This document shows, one piece after another, positions 1-13,268 of a stretch of 64,000 nucleotides of DNA. How positions within the stretch are numbered: the first letter of the stretch is position 1; each line of letters starts with the position of its first letter. This DNA comes from Zelopaecilomyces penicillatus (lineage: Eukaryota > Ascomycota > Sordariomycetes > Hypocreales > Pseudodiploosporaceae): assembly GCA_005765155.1 (NCBI GenBank), contig VCCP01000003.1:1922001-1986000 (forward strand), given 5' to 3'. Both the position numbers and the translations under genes were made by a program. Below the pieces are notes generated by a model. The model did no database searches. It was not told where the DNA came from and saw nothing but the letters and a program-made list of their open reading frames with translations.

Positions 1-2086
1 ATTAATTAACCTACTACCTACCTCCTAATTACCTTGGTGCCAAAGTGCCTTCAAATCATAACCGTTTATAACACGGTCAATAAATCACGAAGCTACACAA
101 CCCGCGCAAGGCATCCTCTAACAACATGAACCGGCCGAGCTTACTGATTATGGGAGGCTGCATCGCATGACTTCCAAGGCTGGCTCTGCGCCCGGTGCAG
201 GGTGGCAGCTTTGCAACCACTGACGGGACAAGACGTCCCTCCATCATGCAACCAACACCACAGGGCAATGCATTGGCACATCGCAGACGAAAAGAGAGAG
301 GGTACTTTGTAGGAACTTTGCCCAAGTACTTGCAGCCCGAAATCGAACGACAAATGTGTGCGTTGATGCGGCCGGCCTGGTGTCGTGGGGGAAAAAACTC
401 TGATGGTTTGTCAGGTTTTGCCATCTAACTTTTGAAATCAAGTAGTACGGGCCGTGTCTGAACATACCTACCGACACAAATCCCTCGGAGACTCAATGGG
501 GACTTGAAAGTTATGGGGGGTTCACGATGGGATCGGCGTCATGGTGGCCCTTGTGAAGGTGCCAAGGTGCCCATTGTGTCGACAAGGGTGCTTGCTGACG
601 AGAGCACTGCCACACACGGGACGTCGCAACGTTTCGTTCGACCATTAAGCTACCTACCTCTTTCTACCAGCAGGAGTATTTAATGTGGTATATTAGCTCA
701 TGAGCTCCCAGTTATCATTACACACCGAATCTCAGATCAGATGAGACCGTTGGATGCCATTAAACATCTCCACACCACCACCGGATACGTTCTCTCTATC
801 TTTTTGCCTCTCTTTTTCCAACACAAGGAAAGGTAAATTTAGCACTGCTAATGCGAGTACAAATATCGATCATAGAGGCTGCTATATTATTGTGGTTGCT
901 ATTACTTGAACATGCCACTCCTAAGGCCTCCCTCACCGTGAATAGGACTTGCACGGGTATGCAATTACGGAATATTTCCTTCAAGTGCTGTAGGTTAGAT
1001 AGACCAAAGAGGCGACGGAAAACCTTAACTCATAATGCAGAGGCACGGCACAGTGGCACCCCACTGTCTCTATTAACATACAGCTTAATTAATAGCTGTT
1101 CACCCACCACTACTATATACAGAGCTAGGGATGATTTTTAGATTCCCACCATATTGATTAAAATCGTGGACATGTAGTCCACAATTTTCCTTTGTGCTAA
1201 TTGGATTTAAGATACCAGCACTGCATTCTCTCGACCAAATAAACAGCGTCGGCTGCGGAATGACAAGGTTTTTATCATCATTTGTGGTCAAGTTACTTTC
1301 CAGTTAAACGGCAAGGCGGGTGTTATTTCAGGGGCACAGACGGCCACAAGCAGCCCAAGGGAGGGGAAAAAAGAAAACCAGCTAGGCAGCCAACTGCGAG
1401 GCAGCAAAAGGGACGTTTTATGCTTGGGGGCGTTGGCTGCGCTAGCCTGTTTCAGGAATGGCCCGTGTTGTTATTTCTGTGTTGGGGAAGGCCTCGCGTC
1501 CTGCCAATCCTGGGAATACGAGTCACCCTTCCTTCATGTGGACGGACGACTGTGGACGACCGTGGACAACCGTGGCGGACCCCTGCTCGACATAAAAGTC
1601 TCTCCTTCGTTCTCGCCATGCCCTGACGCTTCCGCTTTTGCCCTTCAGTTTGGCCATCGCGACACCCGACAGTCGTTTCCCAGCTCATTGACTTACTCTT
1701 GTCTATCCCTTTTCATATATTTTCTCCCCTTCATACCCTTTGTGCCGCTTCGTGCCGCTTCTCCCTGTCTCTGCCTACTTTTTCCTTTATTCTCTTTCAC
1801 CCTCCTGTTGTTTTTTGTCTTCCATACCCTCTTGTCCGACTTTGCCCACGTCTCCTAAACACAACGTTGAGCCAGCCATTTCGACCATCAACAGCCGTTC
1901 TCCCTCTTCTATATCGAAAAACTACGCCATAAAAGACATCTCCAAATATTATACGTCACCACGAACGGGTCTTCTCATCAGAGTAATTCCATACCCGTCT
2001 ACGACGAAGTTTTCAACTCAGAATCTCCAACAGCTGGAGCCCTTTGCTTGCCCACCTCCTCTCCTTTCGCGTGCACCAAACAAGCC
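1..2086. other. Intergenic region, left edge
   Basis: I see no supportable gene here. Short open frames exist, but none has a recognisable domain or a convincing splice pattern. TACCTACC motifs lie near 10-25 and 648-660. From about 1690 to 1850 the strand is strongly pyrimidine-rich, as is usual just upstream of fungal transcription starts, so the last few hundred bases are probably the promoter and 5' leader of the Mid2-like gene. Confidence 0.6.
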
Positions 2087-2923
2087 ATGTACGCCTCCCG
2101 GCTCGCGCGACTGCTGTTAGCAGTCTCAGTTCTATGTGTGGTCCATGCCTCATTGTGGAACAGTCCAAGGTTGAACCGATTTGGCATTACTCGACGACAA
2201 GACGGTGGTGGAAGTGATGGTCTTGACGCTACTATTCCGGGCGCGGATGGACTTCTGGGAACATCAAGCAAAAGCGACATCTCTACATCTTCATCACCGC
2301 CTCCAACATTATCTTCTAGTCCTGAGCCGACTGTTCCACCAACAAGCACCCCTCCCCCAACAACGCCTCCTGCAACTACCGCTCCACCACCCACTAGCAG
2401 CTCCTCGGAGGGTGGGAGCTCTTCAAGCGGCCCAACTCCTACTCCCGAGCCAACCTTGGAGCCTACCTCTCCCCCCGTTGACGGGGGTGAAGCTCCCTCT
2501 TCGACAGTCGTCGAGGCCCCTATTTCTACCGAGATCGAAGTCATCACCAAGACGAATAGTGATGGCACAAAGGTCACACAAACGTCTACTACCAAGACGA
2601 CCCCCACTGCGGGACTTAACCATGGCGATGGCTCCAAAACCTCGGGCATGTCAAAAAAGACTCAAAGCACCGTCATTGGCGTTGTTGTTGGTGTAGGTGG
2701 CGCTATCGTGCTGGGAGCGCTGGCTCTGGTCGCTTTCAGAATCTGGGGCCGCAAGAAGCATCTTGAAGAGAGCGACGGCCTCATGGACTATGACTCGGGG
2801 GTTGGCACTGTCGAAAAGTCTGAACCACGCAGCTCAGGCGGTGGTAACCAGCGAAACCCTTTTCAATCCACGCTTGAGAACTATCATCAACCCACGGCAG
2901 TCAATGCATCGTCTAACTTTTAG
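2087..2923 (+). CDS. Mid2-like single-pass cell-wall/membrane protein
   Basis: A single-exon gene of 278 residues. The start is the ATG at 2087, because translation from there opens with a clear secretion signal (MYASRLARLLLAVSVLCVVH) and the frame has no better ATG upstream. An RR pair near residue 38 could be a Kex2 cleavage site. Residues of about 60-150 are rich in Ser, Thr and Pro, as in heavily O-mannosylated wall proteins. A hydrophobic segment (VIGVVVGVGGAIVLGALAL) near residues 196-214 is followed by basic RIWGRKK and an acidic cytoplasmic tail. This is the layout of Mid2/Wsc-type surface sensors and related fungal proteins of unknown role. It has no cysteine-rich WSC domain, so a sensor function is inferred from architecture only. 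Confidence 0.8.
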   Translation: MYASRLARLLLAVSVLCVVHASLWNSPRLNRFGITRRQDGGGSDGLDATIPGADGLLGTSSKSDISTSSSPPPTLSSSPEPTVPPTSTPPPTTPPATTAPPPTSSSSEGGSSSSGPTPTPEPTLEPTSPPVDGGEAPSSTVVEAPISTEIEVITKTNSDGTKVTQTSTTKTTPTAGLNHGDGSKTSGMSKKTQSTVIGVVVGVGGAIVLGALALVAFRIWGRKKHLEESDGLMDYDSGVGTVEKSEPRSSGGGNQRNPFQSTLENYHQPTAVNASSNF

Positions 2924-5900
2924 TTTGGTGCTTGACACAATGTCCATTGCCTAGCCATGGTAGCAAAATGTTCTTTGTTTTTTTGCGGCGTTGGGGTGTA
3001 TGTTTGTCGCCCGAAGATGGGGTATGCAGTAGTGGTGGTTATAACCGTGCCTATGGAGTCACGCCGTTACTTCCATGAGAAACAGGTATTTCGCACTACA
3101 AGAATGAGCGAACTTAGATATCTGGATATCGCCAACTAGAGATTTCTCAGTTGGGGTTAGGTTGTTCGAATTTTGCACGAGATTATTCTTTGCCTTTTAA
3201 TAATTGCATAGCGAACCGTTGTCTCCTATTAGCTATCTACGAATAATATAGACCCTCTTAATACTTTAATTAGAACATTCTATTTTTTTGGTAATAATTT
3301 GAGTTGGTTTCGGGTCTTGTTAAGAAATGTATCTCAAACGCGTCTCATGTCCTTAATGTTTGATAACTGAAGATTGTTGGGCAACGCCCGTTTCGGATGG
3401 TTCGTTGTAACCTATTGCAGAAATAGCTATTCCACCGTTTCCGAGTTTCAGTCTCGATTATACGCCTGGCCTTGCATTCGTCGGGCTCCCAGGGTTGACA
3501 ATTGAACGACAAACATGTCTTAGCAGAGCCTCGCATACTTGGTTTCAGGAGAATTCTTTGCGATTGGAATGCCAGTTGGTTTCCCCTCAACGCTTACGCG
3601 ACTGGGTTCATATAACATAGTAAGTGGTGTGCTGCAGTGAAAGCATGAACCATGTATCATGATACCTAGTGTCTGTTTGCTATGGTCCAATGAATTAATT
3701 TCAAATAGTTGTCCAGCAGGTTCATTAGTAATGTGTGAAGCATGGTTCGTTGTCGTCAACCGGGGATTCACTTTATCTGATCACCCAGTTTATGTACTCC
3801 GTAGCTATCCAACAACCCAGTCCTTGGTGCCTACATGTAGATAGGTAAGCTTCTCTTTAATCTTCAGCCTTCATCTGCTCTTTTAAACTCTAAGCGAAAC
3901 CAAAGATTTTCTTCCAAATCGCCACTGTTAAAGACCAAATGAGGATTGAAAGAGACGCATTCTGTCTAGACGCAGAAGCGTGGCCGTGAATGTGAAGCCC
4001 CACCAAACGTGGTCTCGCAACGACACAACAATGCCCAACGCGGCCCGAGCGCGTCTAGTCCTTCATGCCATCGTGGTTAATCAGTGGTTCCTATCTAACC
4101 ATGGATTAACTTGGTTTGATTTTTTTGATAAAAGCATGAAATACGGCAAGATTTTCGTCCTGACGGGTCGTTGCATCAATGGTCTCTAGAAATATCGAAA
4201 TACAGATACGCACCATGTTTGTTGTTGATGGGCATATTTATTTTGTGTGGGCTTTTTTTGATGGGAAAACTCAGAGCACGCGATGTTATGGGATAAGGGG
4301 TAACTATATCGATGCTATAAGAAAAGACAAAGAAACATGATAAATAATGTTCGTACTGTATTTGTATGAATATGAATTAATTAATTACACACCGAAAAAC
4401 TGCTCCTTCAGGTCATGGCGTAAACTCAAAAGCCTCGTGGGCTGACCAAAGCAGCACTTTTTAATTCATTGTTTACTAGGTAGTTCCCGAAACATGTCCC
4501 CTGGAGCTAAGACCGTCTTGGGAGCGGCCCAACTTTCAAGGTTTGTCCACTATCGCCTTTATGTCTTCCCCTTACCTGATGGGAGACGCTGGATGTCTTT
4601 GGGGGAGGAATGTGCCAGGAACGGGTGGGAGCCAACTTTACCTACATGGCGGCACTTTATAGGCTGCATTACCTTCGTAGGTACTCGCCTACACCGAGTC
4701 CCGTATGTCGCCTACAGGTGGGTGGCAAGGTGTGTAGCTAGGTAGGTACCTAAGCTACCTACCTATGTCCCATAGCTACAACTGGTTTGATTTTTCAGTA
4801 CTCTCCAATACAATTAATTTGCCTTGGGACTTCGTAGATAAGGAATGGAGAGGGTTGTGGTATGTATACTCTGGAGAGATGATGCGGTGTCGGATCTGCC
4901 GGACTCCACAGTGGGAGCTCTTCCATATCAATCAATGTATGGGTTAAGCTGCATGATCTCGGCTTGAATTTCTCCTTGTACGGCACCTCTTTGGGACCTG
5001 TAGGGTCATTACCTTGCTACATATGTTGACCAAATACCAAGGTACCCAGGTATGGCACAGGAGAGTGGGAGGTGCCTCTACACCTTTTCCACACGGAGCC
5101 CCGATTCGTGCTCGACTCAGGAGTCTGTTGTACACCGTAGTAGTGAAATTTGGTTCGGCTGAAGAGGAACTGTCTGAAAGACCGGACGGCCAACCAATGC
5201 TCGCTCAGAGAAAGTCGGGTCTTGCCAGCACACTGACTACAGGGAACTACTGCAGGCGCGACGTGCAGGGACAACCTCTCCCACTATCTGTCACTGACAG
5301 TAAAGAGTACTTGGGCTAGCGAGGCCGTGGTCATACAGTTGGCCATGATACTCACTCAAAGAGGTCATCTGCTAACATAGCGGCCATATAGCGGCCCCTG
5401 TTGCATGTCGGCCATCAAGGCCGCTTCATTTAAGGGGACATAGGGGTACAGTAGCTCTCCCAGAAGCCGCTGCTGCCGTGCAGGTACACCCGCTGTAGTA
5501 CCCGATATGTCCTAGCCTAGGTAAGGGTAGCCCCGAAGTATAGTACCTAGAGACGCTACTGTAGCTGTACACCCTTCCCCCCAAACAGGTGGTCGCCCTT
5601 GACGAAAGCAGCCCGGCTGTACTTCTGTTTGCACTCCATACCTGTAATTACTCTCAATGCTCCAGTCTTCTAGGCCACCTGCCCCCCCCCGAAAAGCCCC
5701 CTACCCAACCAGACCGGCCGTACCCAAGCCCACAGGTACCCAAGCCCACCTGCAGTACCCAAAGCCACCCAGCCCTCCCGACCGCCCACTCGTCCGCTTT
5801 ACCACTCAAGGTGCCTTACCTAACCTCACTTCCCTTCCGCTTCCTCGACATCACGCTCTTCAGGCCGTTCGACATCACCTTGACACAGACACGCTTCGGC

Positions 5901-6274
5901 CCAAGACCGTGTCACTCCCAATGTGTCCGGCCATTTCAACTCGTCTTGTCTTCGTCTCTTGTTCTATTGGCCCTGTTTTTTAGTGCTTCTGTTTTTCTGA
6001 CTTGCAGACGACAAGGAACCCATTTGCCCACGGCTCAGGTCCGCTTCTGTCTGCCCCTTTTATTAATTTTAGCCAAGAGAAGAAGAATCCTTAGAAAACG
6101 CGTCGCGGACCACATCCCAGCGGCCGGATATCACGCTCTGGATCATCGAGAGTTGAAAAATCAACGAACTCGCCAGACGAGATTAGACAATACAAAAATA
6201 AAGAGATTCAGCTGCAGGCGACAAGTTTCTCGTCTGCACTGATCTCACCTGGTTAGCCAACACTCCAGCGTTGT
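2924..6274. other. Long intergenic region
   Basis: About 3.35 kb with no supportable gene. It begins with the 3' end of the Mid2-like gene and an AT-rich stretch (about 3180-3320). A TAGGTAGGTACCTA-type island lies at 4735-4767 and smaller ones near 5510-5560. From about 5650 to 6070 the strand is very pyrimidine-rich, with a C8 run near 5680. This fits a promoter and leader for the downstream coiled-coil gene. Open frames here are low-complexity translations of that CT-rich DNA. Confidence 0.55.
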
Positions 6275-9200
6275 ATGGGCATCGCACGTCACGAGCCCGC
6301 AGTGTGCCCCCCTTTTGTTGATGTCGCTGGACTAATATTTTTGCTCCGCCTGAGTAGGCGTTCGCGAAGACGTCGCCTCCAACGCCGACAATTGTCGCCT
6401 TCCCTCCCCGTGCGCCTGCACCGGCTGGTGCTGCATATTTTCAGTCGGAGTCTCCATCCCCGAGCTCTCCTGCACTATCGACTGCTTCCACGGCCGACGG
6501 TGAAGACGACTTTGAGGCGTCACCGACCCTCCCCCCTCTTCCCGCCCCTCGGCTACCTGAGCGGGCTTCGGCGCTCTTGAGGACGTCGCCTGGCCTAGAG
6601 GAGGACGACCAGTTCGGCACTGCCAGCTGGGGATCTCCGTATCCCCGCACCGACGTCAATTTACGTCGGCAGAGCTTTAGCAGTGAGGGATCTGACGAGT
6701 TCCCCATCCACCATTTGGATATTAGTACACCATTTCTACGACCACCACCAGGAGCTCCCTCATCACAACCACAGCCAATACCGGAGTCAGAGGCAGAGCC
6801 ACAGCCAACCGTCAGTGCTGCCGCAGCTGTTCTTGCAAACAGAGTTCGGCGACAGGTTGGAGGGTTGACTGAAGATTGGATCCGTACTCATACAGCTGGG
6901 GATAGTAACGCGGAACCCCGACATTGGTTTAGTGACGGGAGCAGTGAGCACTCTTCATTGAGCGGCTCAGAAAGCGGCTGGCTCCACGACCACGATCTCC
7001 GAACGCCAAAGGCTGCCAACGCGGTCTCGCCGAACTCACAGCTGAATTCACAGCGTCTCCATCCAAGATCCAGTAACGAAACATTAAGAGCGAGTGACTC
7101 TCCTAGTCCCTCATTGATCAAGATGTCAAACACGACTGCTGTTGACGCCACATTAGCCATGGAGCATCCCATTGAAGGCTCTAGTCCATCCATTTCCTCG
7201 CAAAACGACTGGGAAGTGATTGACAAGGAAACCAAATCCGCCATGGAAAAGGATGGTAATGGAAATGCAAAGCCTCCTGCGACACCCATCAAGGGTAAAG
7301 ACAAACCATTGCCCAAAGATCCACCTTTGACTCCACGTATCAAGAAGAAGGTCCCTTGGAAAGGCAAAAATATCATGATTTTGGTACCTCGAGATGACCA
7401 ACGAGGACTTCCAGGTAAAGGTCCTATACCCCTGCGTCCTGATGAGACGGAACGAATGTTTTCATCATGGAGGGAGTTGGGATACAGCGTGGAAGGGTTT
7501 GATTTGCTGGTCGAGGGCTACCACGTGAATGGTGCCTCTGATTCTCAGAGTCGAGAGCTATGGCCCAGCACCGAGGATTTGGACATGGAGCGGGCAGAGC
7601 ACGACTACAAGATTCTACTACCTGATTTAAATGGTAAGTCCATCTCTAAATTGCGACTTATATGTTTGCATCTAACCTTCCCACAGCCTGGCAGAACTAT
7701 GTCAACGAGCTTCAAGAGGCAAAGCTGCGGGCTCTTGGTGTTTCGTTTGGGGACGACGAAGAGCCAGAACTATCATTATCATCGCAAACTACGAACCCAT
7801 CGCGGCTGCCATCGGCACAATATCCTCCTCTCCCCTTCTCGCCTCCAATTCCAACTTCATCCGCTTCCAGCAATCACGGGCTGCCAGGGTTTCCATTCCC
7901 AGCGCAGTTTTTGCCTGGTGGAATGTCGGCTTCCCACAGCCCAGCGCTCACCTCTGGCTCTCCTGTTCCATTCGGATTACCCGGCAAGTTCAATCCTCGG
8001 CAGTCTATATCGTTCCCGACGAATAGCTCGCCCTTTCAACCCCATGGCTGGCCCAGTCAAGCTGGTATCCTGCAAGGCTTGAACCTTAACGATTCATCTT
8101 CGCTTATGAACTTTAATGGTCTAATGTCGCCTCAGTCCCCCTATGGGGTCGAAGGTTTTCAGCCAACTGGTAGTCCTGCATTCAACCTTCATCAAAGACA
8201 TCAATCTTTGCAATATTTGCCACAGCAAATGGCTAGGGCGTCGCCGCGCCTTCAAGAAGTGCGAGAAGATGAGGAGGAGGAGTACATTAAGAGCCCCTCA
8301 AAGACACCAGAGCCTGTCAAACACAATCCTGAACATCTTCAATCAGAGATCGATGACGCAGAATATCACTTGGAGGAACAGCTGCGCAACGAGCTAGAGC
8401 ACGAGGATTATAATCCCCATGCACAGGCCGAAACTATCAATACCGTGCCTTTTGCACCAGCCCACAACCACCATTCATCTGGTAATTTTGCAACCGCTGA
8501 GCATTTCGCCAGCGAGCCGAGCCAACCTCTTGTCCTCCATCACCCCAGACCCCACAGCCGTGGTCATTCGCTCACCCAAAACTTCTTCCGTGGCCATACT
8601 GAGGTGCAGGAAACCCTTGATGACGGCCCGCAATTTAGAGCTCTGAATGATATTCCCGAAACTCAGAAAGCCGATGAATCGTGCGAAATTCAGACCAATC
8701 CGAGCAATCTAGGCACTCCTGTACAGGTACAGGATATCGACTTTGCAACGGCCTTCGGCCATCATCAGAAGACCATGTCGACTGGCAGTAACCCATGGCA
8801 GGACTCGCCGGTAGCAGCTACCAATGAGGGTTCCCAGCGATCGGATCGTGGAAGCAAATCCTCATTCTCTGGATTCAATGTCAAGGCGCCCGAATTCAAA
8901 TTCAATCCAAATAGTACATTCACGCCTGGACTTTTCAATTTCTCTGCTAGTTCCTTTCAGCCTGCTGTCTTTCAGGCGGCTATGAACGAGACAACTAATT
9001 TACCACCCTCGAGTCCCGTTCCGTCATTCGGTGCTTCCAAGATTAATGTCAACGCACCAGCCTTTTCACCTGGACAGAGTGAATTCAGTTTCTCCACCTC
9101 GGGACCGAAATTCAGACCCGACGCTCCTTCATTTACTCCTTTCCAGTCTCTGGCTGACTCGACTCCGACGTCCTCTGGCAAGAAGGGACTTTCACGCCGC

Positions 9201-12200
9201 ACGGACTCCATCTTTGGCAATATTCAGATTAATCCCATCGATCTCGTTAAGCCAGCCGAGAATGTCAATGTTGTACAGGTTATGAGGCTACCCCGCAGCT
9301 CATCAGCACAGGCTCTTGATGAGCCTGTTGATGACCCGATCGCCGAAGACCTTGATGGCCGACCTAATAATTCAAGTCGGGCTAAGAGAGCAAAGAGCGC
9401 CGCCCCGGACGGTGACTTTGTGCCTTCCTTTGCCGACCGACCAACTGAATTAAGCGCTGATATCACCGCGACTCTGGACGTCAAGGAAGTTCAAATCATT
9501 GTAGAGGAAGAATCTGTTGAGGGAGATAACGCATTGCCTGCTGACACGTCTCTTTCCTCTATTGTCACTTCTGATCAGATTGAGACCAAGGCTACAACCG
9601 CAGCACCGTCTGAAATATCACCTGCCGAGCAGCCAAGTAATGAGTGGACGCGTCTTGACTTCAAGTCCAAGTCTGATGCCCAATTGTCTAGCGAAGACGA
9701 CTTTGAGCCCTCTCACAAGAAGTCCTTGTCAGCCACTGCACCAATCTTTTTGCCTGGAGCATCATCTTTGACGGAGAACGAATCTCGGGAGCTGTCTTCA
9801 GCCCCATCTGCTGAAGCTTCTGTTTCACAATTGACAGAGCCAGACGCTGCCCCAGCAAGACGCAAATTGACGCCAAAGGGGCTTGGTGCTTCGCGCTTTG
9901 CTTCTCCGCCACCCAAACCCAAGGGTCTGGCGGCATCTCGCTTCGCAAACACACCATCACCTGCCCCTGCTCCGATCGATGATGATGTTCTTCAGTCAGT
10001 TGAGCAAGATGCTGGGTCCCCACTTAATGTCGACTCTGCATTGCCATCATCCGTTGAAGATGCCGTTGAAGGTACTGCTGTAACTCGTGCATTAGATGAA
10101 CCTACATTCGAAGAGATTGATGCGGTGATGCAGCATTTAGAGAACGATCCTTCTATGGGTGTCAACAAATATGTTGATTCGCCGGGTTGGCCCCAGTCAG
10201 CAACTGAAGCTATTTCCGATGAACTCCAGCTTCCTGGGGAAAAGTCTAGTAGGGAGGGAACAAGTCTCACTCCACGTCAACACGAAACACTTCAGGATGT
10301 TGCTAGTCACCCTATCCCGAGCACTGAATTGGATGATCCTTTCCTTGATCCTCCATTGACTTCGCATTCTGTTGCGCCTATCAACGACTTTGACATGCCT
10401 GCTCCACAGAGCGATGTAGCGAGTGATTGGGAAGGTGCATTTTCCGAAGATGAACACACGAAGCTGGAAAGTCGGGCCCAGTTCTTTGACGGCCGTGTCA
10501 ATGACATCGTTGGTGGTCTGCTCACTACCAGACTTGAGCCTCTGGAGAAGGCACTCTTCTCCATTCAAGATGCCTTGGCCTTGAAAGCTCGAGCAGCCCC
10601 TTCCAGTCGGCGCGAACTCCGCAGTGCGTCTGGGGAGTTTCGAGATAGTGACGCTGATGATGAAGATGATGAGCCACCTCTTCAACGCTCTATGAGCCCT
10701 CGTAGAGATCGCAAAATGGAACAAATTCGCATTGCAGTTTCAGAAGCTTTGGCTTCCCAACAGCCTATCCCCCATATCCCGACTTTGAACGCTGCTGATG
10801 ATTCTTTCGGAGAAGGCTCAGCTGTGCTAAAAGCTCTCGAAGAAATCAAAGAACAGTTTGCTGCCAATCTGAACCGAGGCGAAGATGCTGATACGAAACA
10901 AGTAACCCCCCTTCCCCTTATTGACGACGAGCTTGCTGCCAAGGTGCTCAAGCTTCAAGCTAAGGCCATGGACCTTGAACAGCGTCTTCATATCGAGCAG
11001 ACTAAGGTAGAAAAGGAAGTCACAGAGCGCAGGGCCGCCGAGGATGCCTCAGCTGAACTCAACCGCAAGCTGCAAGCTGCTGAGACACGCGTTGAGGTTG
11101 AAATTATCAATCGAAGCGTGTTCGATCAACGTGTGGCTGATCTCGAGGAGCGATTGAGGCATCAGGAAAACCAGAACGAGGAGGAAGTGAAAGCTCGTCG
11201 TGCAGCCGAGGACAAATTCTCTGAAGTTGACCGTCAACTCCGAATGGCACAGGGAGAGGAAGCACGTCTCCGTGATGTGATGGAAGAAAAGGACCAACGT
11301 GTAAAGTCACTTGAGCAATCTGCTGGCAAGGCCTCAATGCGAATGGCTCTGCTCGAAGCTGCCCAGAACAACTCTACGCAATCTCGAACAGAAATGACTA
11401 ATCGGGTCAACATCTTGGAGGCTGATCTCCGCAATGTCCGCCAAGACAATACCCATTGGCGAACCGAAGCTGAGCGAGCAGATGAGGCCGCCCGCCGCAG
11501 CAATGGTGAACGCGCACATACACTCGAAGAAAATAAGCGTCTCCAGAGATCGCTTGAAACCGTGAGCACGCAGCTCGAGGAGAACGAGCGATTACGGGAG
11601 TCTTGGCGAGTCAAGTTCCTCTCTCTGCAAGAGGATATGGGTCAAGCCGCCCGCGAAGTTGCAGAAGAAAATGCCCGCCACATCAAAAAAGACCAAGCAA
11701 TGCTGGCAAGGCAGGAAGTACTTGAAGCTAGGCTACATGCCGAATCTAAGACTCGTGAACGCTTCGAAGTTGAAATGGAGCGTCTGCAAGAGAATGAGCG
11801 CTCGGGCATGCGTGCTGTTAATGAATGCAAGCGTTTGGAAAACCTATTGTCCGAATTACGCACTGAGAATCATCAACTGCAGCAAGCAGCGGCTCGATAC
11901 CAGCGTGAATTCCAAGAGGCTCGGGAATCTGGAGTCAGTGAAGTCAAGAGAACTCGAATGGCACTACAAACCGAAGTTGATTCTGCCAATAACCAGGTCA
12001 ACGTTATACGGGAGGAGCTTGAGGAACACAACTCTAAGCTGCGTACTGAGCTTGACAGCTTAAAACTAAAGGCTGATACTGCCAGAGCACAAAATGAAAT
12101 GCTTCTTGAAGATGCACACAACAGCAAGGCAAGTGAGTTGGACGAACTTGTGCGCAAGCACCAGAATGAACTGGAGGATGTTCAAACACGATATGAGCGA

Positions 12201-13268
12201 CAAGTGAACAACGCCATGGAGGATGGCCAGAAAACTGAGCAGCATCTTCTCGAGCGTCTTAGTCTATCTGCCGCTAAAACTGAGCATCTCCAGGATCGCA
12301 TCGTGCACCTAGAAGATAAGCTTGATATTGCGAAACAGGCGGCGGCAGCAGCAGCCCAAGCGGCCAAGTCTGTCACAGCTGAGCCTGTTGTAGTAACTAC
12401 TACTGCTCAACCTAAATCTCAGGTCGATGCACCTGAGAGAATCTCGCCACAGGCTCTGCGAGAATCAATAATGGTTCTCCAAGAACAGCTTCAAGCCAGA
12501 GAACAGCGTATCGAGGAGCTGGAGCACACAGTTTCCAAGGCAGGCCCTGATGCGGCATCAAAGATATCAAAACGTGATGATGAGATCAGTTGGTTGCGAG
12601 AACTCCTTGCAGTAAGGCAAGGGGATCTCCAGGACATCATTTATGCCCTTTCAGAAGAAAACTATGACCGTGTCGCTGTGAAGGATGCTGCTATCCGGCT
12701 AAAGGCCAACCTTCAGATGGAAGAACAAGAACGGGAGAGAGCTGTCAATGGCGGCTCTGCTATTAGTCTACCCAATATCGCACAAACTATTCAATCAGCA
12801 ACACCCCGAGTTGTGCAAGCAGTTGGGCCAATTGCCGCCGCTTGGGGCAATTGGCGCAAAGGGAGCCAATCCTCGTTCAGGAATCTTTCTGGAGTACTGA
12901 ACACTCCTGCTGCTGGTAATAATGCTACCCCTTCTAAGAGCAGGAGTAATACGGCAAACCAGAGTAGCCTGCTAAGTGGCTTGCTTACACCACCCGCTTC
13001 GGGCTTTCGGCAGACCCTTGCTGCAGATGACAATCCCCAGCCCACTGCTTTCTCCAGCACAGGTCGACGGTTTACCTCTCAGAGCGCTATGCAGAGTCGC
13101 ACACGAGGGGAGTCCAACACTTCACATCGATCGGACAGATTGACTACAAACGACGTCTCACCAAGACGTCAACGACCGATGACACCGCCGATGGCACATC
13201 AAAATGCATATGATTCTGATGCCCAACCTGGTGATTTTGATGATCATGACTTCTTTGAGGAGGATTAA
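6275..13268 (+). CDS. Giant coiled-coil protein of unknown function (2294 aa)
   Basis: The model has three exons, 6275-6301, 6358-7633 and 7687-13268, which join in frame to 2294 residues. The second intron (GTAAGT...CCACAG, 53 nt, CTAAC branch site) is firm. The first is inferred: the frame is open back to an acceptor TAG at 6355-6357 with no ATG, and the ATG at 6275 joins it in phase through a 56-nt intron. Residues 1-330 are disordered. A compact non-repetitive block follows near 344-430, starting KGKNIMILVPRDD. A Pro/Ser/Phe-rich stretch covers about 440-1500. Residues of about 1520-1980 and 2025-2110 are heptad-like coiled coil rich in Glu, Arg and Leu. The tail is Ser/Thr-rich with an acidic end (DFDDHDFFEED). 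I recognise no enzyme domain. A structural or tethering role is inferred. Confidence 0.8.

Noticed and set aside
851..1141. 96-codon frame with a hydrophobic N-terminus resembling a signal peptide
   Set aside because: Only the first 20 residues look meaningful. The rest is unremarkable, there is no splice support, and the surroundings look intergenic.
1999..2649. 216-codon minus-strand frame rich in Val and Gly
   Set aside because: It is antisense to the Ser/Thr/Pro-rich part of the Mid2-like gene; such repeats create long antisense frames.
5589..6242. 217-codon Pro/Leu-rich plus-strand frame
   Set aside because: It comes from CT-rich leader-like DNA. It does not join in frame to the downstream gene and has no domain.
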